Of a DNA stretch of 9,328 nucleotides, positions 5,109 to 9,328 are shown piece after piece. The notes beneath the pieces are model-generated. The model was not told where the DNA came from. It worked only from the letters and a program-made list of their open reading frames with translations, and did no database searches. Origin of the DNA: CALJIC01 sp039805565 (GTDB lineage Bacteria; Chloroflexota; Chloroflexia; Chloroflexales; Roseiflexaceae); assembly GCA_039805565.1 (NCBI GenBank), contig JBDLTZ010000164.1, forward strand, positions 1-9,328, given 5' to 3'. Each line of letters starts with the position of its first letter. Positions within the stretch are counted from its first letter, which is position 1. Position numbers and translations under genes: made by a program.

Positions 5109-6240
5109 TGGTCGAAGAGCTGGTGCGCCAGTTCGGCGACATCTTCCCAAATGAACCAGCGCGGGTGCACTTCGCCGAGTACCTGACCGGCATCATCGTT
5201 GCCGAGCGCAAGACCGTCAGCGGCATCAGTCGCGAGTTCGCCGACACGACTGACCAGTCGTGTCTGAACCGCTGGCTGACCGAAGCGCCCTGGGACGTCG
5301 AGCGTATCAACGGGCATCGGCTCGAGTGGCTCCAGCAGGATCCGACCACGCGCTACCGTCAGGACGGTGTCATCGCCATCGACAACATGCTCATCGACCA
5401 CGACGGCAAGCTGATCGAGGACGCCGGCTGATTCTGGGATCACGCTGAGCAGCGCCATCTGATTGCCCACGACTATCTGTTCGCCAACTACGTGCACCCG
5501 TCTGGGAAGCACTATTCGCTCGACTTCCGGCGCTTCCGCAAGAAAGAGGACTGTGTCGCTCGTGGCGAGCCGTTCCAGAACCACACCGACCTGTGTCTCG
5601 AGCTCATCGATTGGGTCGTGGCCGAAGGCATTCCGGGCGAGTTCAGCTTCGACAGCTACTTCACGAATGCCGCAATTCTCAACCACATCCACGCCGTCTC
5701 GCGCACCTACGTCGGTGACCTGAAAGCCAACCGCATCGTCACGGTCGACAGTCGTGACATACAGGTCAGCGACTGGATAGCGACCCACCTGCTGCTGGCG
5801 TGCCGAACCAAGATCACCGTTGCAGGCGTGACGCAGTGGTATTTCACCAAGACCGTGCGCATTCCCAAGCTTGACCACTATGTGCGCATCGTGGTCTTGT
5901 GGCCTGAGGAACGGGCCAAGAGCGCACGCAAGATCCTCATCACCAACCGCACCTACTGGGAGGTCCACCGCGTCTTGAAGACCTATCGCAAGCGCTGGAG
6001 CGGGACAGAGACCTTCCACCGGGACGGGACGCAGCACTTGGGCATGGGCGACTGCCAGCCCCGGAGCGGCGAGGGCCAGACACGGCATATGCACCTCGTG
6101 CTCCTGGCGTACACCGCCCTCATGCGTCAGCTGAAGCATGACCGTGCGCTGGACTGGGCTCACATGTGCCTGACGACCATCGGCGAGTCCTGCCGCCTCA
6201 TCGCCCGTGAGACTTTGGCCAAGACCCTCGCCTGGGCAGA
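5108..6240 (+). pseudogene. IS701-like DDE transposase with internal stop and lost ends
   Basis: One frame runs from VVEELVRQFGDIFPNEPARV to ARETLAKTLAWA. Likely catalytic positions are the Asp in VIAIDNMLIDHDGKL (near 5380), the Asp in GEFSFDSYFTNA (near 5650) and the Glu in YRKRWSGTETFHRDG (near 6010). A TGA at 5429-5431 replaces what is probably Trp in the segment AG-stop-FWDHAEQRH, and the frame continues normally after it. The start is lost: the first readable codon (GTG 5108) sits at the join with the tnpA fragment. The C-terminus runs straight into tnpB sequence at about 6240 without a stop. The family name is by overall resemblance; the DDE transposase call is firmer than the IS701 label. 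Confidence 0.8.
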
Positions 6241-6783
6241 TGGCCGCGACGTATATATCGCCCAAATCCATGCCCGCGGTCTGTCCTACAGGCTGCGGTG
6301 CGGCATCTGCATCCGACGCGGGCTGCGCGATGGTGAGGGCCAGCTCATAGCGGTCAGCCCGCCACAGCAGCTCCACCTGGCGGATGTCGGCGGTGTGGAA
6401 GCGCGTGGGCAGCGGCAGCACGAGGTCGGGCTGCCCGCGCCCGTTCGGGAGGGTGATGTGTCTGTTCGCCACGCGGATAGCCTGTCCGTTCCAGACGGTC
6501 ACCTGGAACGGACTTGGGCGTGGTGGGGGTAGTGGTGTCCACGCCTGCGATTAGCTTATCGCAGAGCGCCTGGATGCTCTGGCTGTGCAGGCGGTAGCGC
6601 CCGCCCTTCGTCATTGCTTTCAGGTCGCGCTCCGTAGCCATACGCCGTCATGGCTGGCAACGTGCGCTTGCACGATGTCGGTCCAGCAGCGGCCTGCCGC
6701 CGGAGCGTCTCGCACAGGGCGGCGGTGGCCTGCGGGAGCCGGCGCAGAGGGAGGAGCTGGACCGTGATGAAGGAAGGTGGCAT
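6239..6783 (-). pseudogene. tnpB: TnpB (IS605/IS607 OrfB) N-terminal half, multiply frameshifted
   Basis: TnpB is the RNA-guided nuclease encoded by IS200/IS605 and IS607 elements. The remnant starts at ATG 6783 (MPPSFITVQLLPL), shifts frame to WTDIVQAHVASHDGVWLR, again to GGRYRLHSQSIQALCDKLI, and again near 6510-6530 to VTVWNGQAIRVANRHITLPN, ending at GMDLGDIYVAAI. That last block contains the first RuvC aspartate (DLGDIYVAAI). The rest of the RuvC domain and the zinc finger are replaced by the IS701-like transposase at 6239. At least three frameshifts and some internal loss mean it is dead. No tnpA (Y1 or serine recombinase) partner is present. Confidence 0.82.
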
Positions 6784-6830
6784 ATGCCTCGCCCTATGCG
6801 CGGGTGCTTTGCGCGTAAGCGCTCGGTATT

Positions 6831-6863
6831 GCGCGGCCGCCAGAGGAGCTCTGGCGGCCGCGC
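6831..6863. repeat. Perfect 15-bp-stem hairpin upstream of tnpB
   Basis: GCGCGGCCGCCAGAG (6831-6845) and its exact reverse complement (6849-6863) flank a 3-nt GAG spacer. The hairpin lies 48 bp before the tnpB start. IS200/IS605-type elements carry subterminal hairpins recognised by their transposases, so this may mark the original left end of the element. It has no adjacent T tract, so a terminator is unlikely. Confidence 0.75.
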
Positions 6864-6965
6864 GTGGAGAGATGTGCAGAGGAACCCGCAGTGGCAGCAA
6901 GGCGTTCACAACTCAGCGCAGGTATCAGGTGGAGTTGCCCAGAGCTCCCGCACGAAGGAGGATAG

Positions 6966-7361
6966 CTAGCCTCGCACGTCCAGCCGGTAGCGCAGGCGAT
7001 GCTCCATGTCGGTGAGGCCGTGCTGATACAGCTCTTCGAGTGCGGTGGTCACCTCCGCCTCGGTCACTTCCTCCACCGTCTCGGCCTCGCCGGCTGCGGC
7101 CATCTCACGCCGGTACACGTTGACCGCCTGGGCGATCGCCGGCGCCGTGCGCGGACAGCGCTCGTCGGTGGCGATGAGCACGTAGATGTGGCGGGCCAGC
7201 ACCGAGCGCCGCTCGAGGGTGCACATGAACTGCCAGCGAGCGTCGTCGTAAGGCGCGAGGCCGGCGCTCCACATGCTGATGCGATGGCGGAACCGGCGGA
7301 GCTGATCGGCCAAGCGCTTGCGGCGGGTTTGCGGACGGTAGGTCAGGGGCTGAAAGCGCAT
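6966..7361 (-). CDS. Hypothetical protein (131 aa)
   Basis: I do not recognise this protein. Codons are strongly GC-ending and the frame is intact from an ATG with GAGGAA 4 nt upstream, so it looks like a real gene. The N-terminus is basic (RPQTRRKRLADQLRRFRHR), the middle contains ARWQFMCTLERRSVLARHIY, and the C-terminal third is acidic and helical (VEEVTEAEVTTALEELYQHG) before a basic end. No signal peptide, membrane segment or metal motif is visible. It begins 24 bp after the DUF1294-like remnant on the same strand, so the two were probably co-transcribed. It is the only intact gene between 4042 and the right end. Confidence 0.75.
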   Translation of the reverse strand: MRFQPLTYRPQTRRKRLADQLRRFRHRISMWSAGLAPYDDARWQFMCTLERRSVLARHIYVLIATDERCPRTAPAIAQAVNVYRREMAAAGEAETVEEVTEAEVTTALEELYQHGLTDMEHRLRYRLDVRG

Positions 7362-7385
7362 GGAGTTCCTCGGCCAAGCGATGAG

Positions 7386-7583
7386 CTAGAGCGCACGGAG
7401 CGAGATGACGCCACTCAGGACCACTACCAGCAGTACCAGGTGGAAGGCAAGTGCCGCCCACCCGATGATCCGGAGCGACATGTGCCTGGTCTAGTGGCGG
7501 TAGACTTCCATCGCGATCAGGGTGCCGGCCGCGCCGCCCGCGATGGTCAGCAGGTGCAGCGTCCTCTCGCGGGGGCTCCGCGC
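7386..7583 (-). pseudogene. DUF1294-like membrane protein fragment with in-frame amber codon
   Basis: The minus strand reads RERTLHLLTIAGGAAGTLIA, then MEVYRH, a TAG at 7491-7493, then in the same frame TRHMSLRIIGWAALAFHLVL and a final hydrophobic stretch to a TAG at 7386-7388. DUF1294 proteins end with a TLxLLxLxGGxxGAxxAxxxFRHKT block followed by a membrane helix, and the amber codon sits where Lys of RHKT is expected. The 5' part of the gene is missing: an in-frame TAG lies at 7584-7586 and no homology is visible beyond. After the amber codon, ATG 7481 could still start a 31-aa single-helix membrane peptide. Confidence 0.65.
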
Positions 7584-7619
7584 CTAGTCATGCTGGCCCC
7601 CGCCGGTGCCAAGCCCGCC

Positions 7620-7676
7620 GCGTCCGTATGACCTGTTACGTGACCTGAAAGAACATGTAACAGGTCGCACGGACGC
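7620..7676. repeat. 23-bp imperfect inverted repeat with 11-nt loop
   Basis: Arms 7620-7642 and 7654-7676 match with three mismatches; the shared core is GACCTGTTAC, with GCGTCCGT at the outer end. The loop is ACCTGAAAGAA. No T tract follows on either strand. Its place just outside the DUF1294 remnant suggests a transcription end structure, a small mobile palindrome or a recombination scar; the sequence does not decide. Positions 7677-7837, between here and the outer inverted match, show no supported gene. Confidence 0.8.
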
Positions 7677-7837
7677 TGCTACGCGCGTACCGATGGCTGA
7701 ACTCCATCTCGGTGATCCTGGACATGATGAGCCTGGAGAGCTATCGGGCTCGTGCGGCCAGTGCCCAGAGAGCCACGCCCACGCCCACGCCACCTGCTGC
7801 GTCCTGACCACCCATGAGGCAAAGTTCTCATTGTCAG

Positions 7838-7866
7838 CAGGGCAAAGAATAGAGCGTCGCTTGACA
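7838..7866. repeat. Outer inverted match, left copy (29 bp)
   Basis: This segment (starting CAGGGCAAAGAATAGAGC) matches the reverse complement of 8868-8896 at 28 of 29 positions. On the left it abuts the 135-bp arm directly. On the right 189 bp separate the two. It therefore belongs to the same inverted structure, which has been altered on one side. Confidence 0.85.
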
Positions 7867-8001
7867 CGCCGGAGGGTATCCTGTGACCCCTAGGGTAGTG
7901 TAGAGAAAAAGCCGCATCGCTGCATACGCCGATAGGAGAGTGCTATATAAACCTTCTGGCGTATGGAACTGCACCCCACCACAGCTCTGTTTTTGCGAGT
8001 C
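7867..8001. repeat. Long inverted repeat, left arm (about 135 bp)
   Basis: The arm matches the reverse complement of 8542-8678 with about ten substitutions and a 2-nt length difference by eye. Shared landmarks include GTGACCCCTAGGGTAGTGTA, GAAAAAGCCGCATCGCTGCA, CTATATAAACC and CTGTTTTTGC. Inside the arm CATACGCC (7923-7930) pairs with GGCGTATG (7958-7965), so each arm can fold on its own. The arms bound a segment that contains a Tn3 tnpA remnant. Confidence 0.93.
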
Positions 8002-8009
8002 CAAGACCA

Positions 8010-8321
8010 AAGCTGCGGAAGGTCATCGCCTACGCGAACTTCGGGAAGCTGCGCTACCGGACGGAGGAGGTGCAGATGCTATGGAGCGAGTGCAGCCGGT
8101 TGCTGGCAAACTGCGTCATCTACTGCAATGCGGCAATCTTGTCGCGTGTGCTGGAGGAGCGACGCGCCGCCGGTGATCTGGCGGGGGTAGAGCAGTTGAC
8201 CCAGATGGCGCCGCGCGCCTGGCAGCACATCAACTTCTACGGCCACTATGAGTTTACCAGCCGGGTGGCGCCCATTGATCTGGAGCGGGTCGTTGCGGCG
8301 CAGCTCCAGAGACGATACTGA
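8010..8321 (+). pseudogene. tnpA: Tn3-family transposase TnpA, C-terminal 103 codons
   Basis: The frame reads KLRKVIAYANFGKLRYRTEE, then LWSECSRLLANCVIYCNAAI, then APRAWQHINFYGHYEF and APIDLERVVAA before TGA at 8319-8321. These blocks (the NFGKLR-like start, the LWxECSRLLxNCxIYxNAxIL helix and the WQHINxYGxYEF end) define the Tn3-family TnpA C-terminus. The N-terminal nine-tenths, including most of the DDE core, is missing; the frame enters from the left inverted-repeat arm without a proper start. It is a 3' remnant distinct in sequence from the copy at 4998-5108. Confidence 0.88.
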
Positions 8322-8427
8322 TAGGCAGATTTCCGTGTGAGAGGCATGTCCGCAGAGTAGCACAAAATCAGACAGAACACAAGTACTACTCTTGCCTGCC
8401 AGTGGGCTCCATTGGCGTTGCGTTGAC

Positions 8428-8467
8428 GCGCGAAAGCCTATACCGGTTACGGTATAGGCTTTCGCGC
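8428..8467. repeat. Perfect 18-bp-stem palindrome with GTTA loop
   Basis: Arms 8428-8445 (GCGCGAAAGCCTATACCG) and 8450-8467 are exact reverse complements around a 4-nt GTTA loop. No T tract follows on either strand. It lies between the tnpA stop codon and a possible Tn3-type terminus, and partly overlaps the inner part of that terminus. It could be a transposon subterminal structure, a recombination site or a highly stable RNA hairpin. Confidence 0.88.
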
Positions 8468-8492
8468 AGGGTTCCTGTTAGCGGGCTACCCC
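8455..8492 (-). mobile_element. Possible Tn3-type terminal inverted repeat
   Basis: Read from the right on the minus strand, the sequence begins GGGGTAGCCCGCTAACAGGA. Tn3-family termini are about 38 bp and usually begin GGGG, and this one lies downstream of the tnpA stop at the expected side. The partner left terminus is not in the window, so the call rests on position and the first bases. Confidence 0.45.
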
Positions 8493-8541
8493 TACCTCCG
8501 TGAGGTGATTAATGTGGTGTGCTCATAGGTAATTGGTATTA

Positions 8542-8678
8542 GACTAGCAAAAACAGAGTCGTGGAATGGGGTGCAGTCCCATACGCCAAAAGGTTTATAT
8601 AGCTCTCTCTTATCGGCGTATGCAGCGATGCGGCTTTTTCGCTACACTACCCTAGGGGTCACAGTATACTCTCCGGCG
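8542..8678. repeat. Long inverted repeat, right arm (about 137 bp)
   Basis: This is the reverse-complement partner of 7867-8001. It has its own internal pair CATACGCC (8580-8587) and GGCGTATG (8615-8622). Between the tnpA stop at 8321 and this arm there is no gene; the stretch holds only the palindrome at 8428-8467 and the possible transposon terminus. Confidence 0.93.
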
Positions 8679-8721
8679 CACTCCACCGTCAGGCCATCTG
8701 TACGATAAGGAGGCTCTGCTT

Positions 8722-8856
8722 TTGGAAGCCATGACTCTCACCACCGCCCCACAGGCGCCACTCCTAGTGTCCAAGCTTGGTGGGCGCACCAGTCAGCATC
8801 ATCTGCTCGATATCTTGACGATCGCCATCTGCGCCGTCCGCTGCGGCGCCGAAGAT
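8722..8856 (+). pseudogene. ISAs1-type transposase, N-terminal fragment
   Basis: A TTG start at 8722 has AAGGAGG 8 nt upstream; an in-frame ATG follows at 8731. The frame reads QHHLLDILTIAICAVRCGAE, closely resembling the LxDILxIAICAVxCGAE block near the N-terminus of ISAs1-family (H-repeat-associated) transposases. Homology ends after 45 codons at about 8856; the rest of the frame (to 8904) is unrelated sequence running through the 29-bp inverted match. The fragment fills most of the 189 bp that separates the right arm from the outer match. Confidence 0.7.
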
Positions 8857-8867
8857 CCGACCAGGAT

Positions 8868-8896
8868 TGTCAAGCGATGCTCTATTCTTTGCCCTG
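8868..8896. repeat. Outer inverted match, right copy (29 bp)
   Basis: Reverse complement of 7838-7866 with one mismatch. It overlaps the last codons of the istB frame, so the terminal Gln-Gly-Lys-Glu-stop of that fragment comes largely from this repeat, and the istB truncation point coincides with the repeat edge. Confidence 0.85.
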
Positions 8897-9208
8897 CCGG
8901 ATGAGCTGGTGGCCGATGGCCGCCGCGAGGCGGCGCTTCCCGGTACCGGGCTTCCCAACCACAATCACGTTCCTGGCCTGGGTCACAAACGTGCCAGGTT
9001 GCAGCTGCACAATCTGCTGGGCTAGCACCACGCCGAACTGGCCCAGGTCGAACTGCGCCAGAGTCTTCTCGCGCGGCAGGCGCGATTCGCGCAGCAGCCG
9101 CTCAGCACGACGCTGCTCGCGGTAGCTTGCCTCCTGCTCCACGAACACCGTCAGGAAGGCCACGTGGCTCATCCCCTCCCAAGCTGCTCGTGCACTTAAG
9201 GCGTCCAA
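8882..9208 (-). pseudogene. istB: IS21 IstB-like ATPase, truncated
   Basis: IstB is the AAA+ helper ATPase of IS21-type transposition. The frame starts at TTG 9208 (an ATG at 9172 is directly preceded by GGGAGGGG) and reads ARAAWEGMSHVAFLTVFVEQ, RRAERLLRESRLPREKTLAQ and then a Walker A segment, NVIVVGKPGTGKRRLAAAIG. In a normal P-loop the residue after GK is Ser or Thr; here it is Arg92, so nucleotide binding should be impaired. The protein ends at 108 aa right after this loop, about 140 residues short, losing Walker B and the sensor motifs. The truncation lies at the edge of the 29-bp inverted match. Confidence 0.85.
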
Positions 9209-9228
9209 TGTTTCTGATAGTCTAAATG

Positions 9229-9269
9229 TTGACCACCCCCGCTGGGAGTGATCGGCGAAAACTTGACCA
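9229..9269 (-). mobile_element. IS21-type multiple terminal repeat (TGGTCAA x2)
   Basis: On the minus strand TGGTCAA occurs at 9263-9269 and 9229-9235, each preceded by a G-rich run (GGGGGC and GGGGG), 34 bp apart. IS21 termini carry repeated TGGTCAA-like sites bound by IstA, so this probably is an IS21 end. It lies only about 20-60 bp before istB, where istA (about 1.5 kb) would be expected. A minus-strand frame (9196-9327, open at the window edge, containing AQMVAEDWGLVKF) crosses it; I cannot say whether that is a real gene end. Confidence 0.5.
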
Positions 9270-9328
9270 GCCCCCAGTCCTCTGCCACCATCTGGGCCGA
9301 TTCGCCCGGACTGACGCAGAGGTGGAGA

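Noticed and set aside
5429..5431. TGA recoded as tryptophan
   Set aside because: Other genes in the window use TGA as a normal stop, and the transposase is already truncated at both ends, so mutation is the simpler reading.
4949..6502. Minus-strand open frame of 517 codons
   Set aside because: It is antisense to the IS701-like transposase for most of its length; only its first 88 codons are meaningful, as part of the tnpB remnant, and the frame then crosses a junction.
6955..6961. AAGGAGG ribosome binding site on the plus strand
   Set aside because: It is followed by in-frame stops and lies at the 3' end of the opposite-strand gene; no start codon and frame follow.
7838..8896. Target-site duplication flanking the inverted-repeat element
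   Set aside because: The bases just outside the outer matches (CAGCA-like on the left, TGCCG-like on the right) do not form a direct repeat, so no insertion event can be defined.

Overview
The window is GC-rich DNA from a bacterium that carries ECF sigma, RsbS/RsbT and receiver-domain regulators, heptameric tandem repeats at gene ends, and several chloroflexus-type transposase families. This combination suggests a member of the Chloroflexota, but that is an inference from gene style; no rRNA or marker gene is present. The first 26 bases are pure C and look like a sequencing or assembly end artefact.

Positions 86-3667 are ordinary chromosomal regulation genes. An ECF sigma factor and its membrane-bound zinc-finger anti-sigma factor form a minus-strand pair (130-1369). 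Divergent from them, behind a near-consensus promoter, is a stand-alone CheY-like receiver (1536-1904). Convergent with the receiver is an overlapping rsbS-rsbT pair (2158-2932) that ends in a 17-bp stem terminator. A Nudix hydrolase (3206-3667) follows on the plus strand. Three blocks of 7-bp tandem repeats sit at the 3' ends of these genes, and two of them overlap the stop codon.

Positions 3699-3832 hold the minus-strand small signal recognition particle RNA (ffs), with a consensus promoter and its own terminator. Its -35 box lies 4 bp from the -35 box of a second strong promoter firing to the right. That promoter drives what was an acyl-CoA synthetase gene, now cut after 22 codons.

From about 4042 to the right end the window is a mosaic of broken mobile elements: the 3' end of a DDE transposase fused to the 5' end of a dnaK-like gene, two different Tn3-family tnpA 3' ends, an IS701-like transposase with an internal stop, a decayed tnpB, an ISAs1-type N-terminus, and an IS21 istB fragment with a damaged Walker A motif. 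Most junctions fall inside reading frames. An intact 131-aa gene of unknown function (6966-7361) and a DUF1294-like gene with an in-frame amber codon survive among them. The most structured object is a pair of about 135-bp inverted repeats (7867-8001 and 8542-8678) around a Tn3 tnpA remnant, with a further 29-bp inverted match outside. I found no convincing new defence or biosynthetic system; the novel-looking signals are the repeat architecture and the inverted-repeat element.
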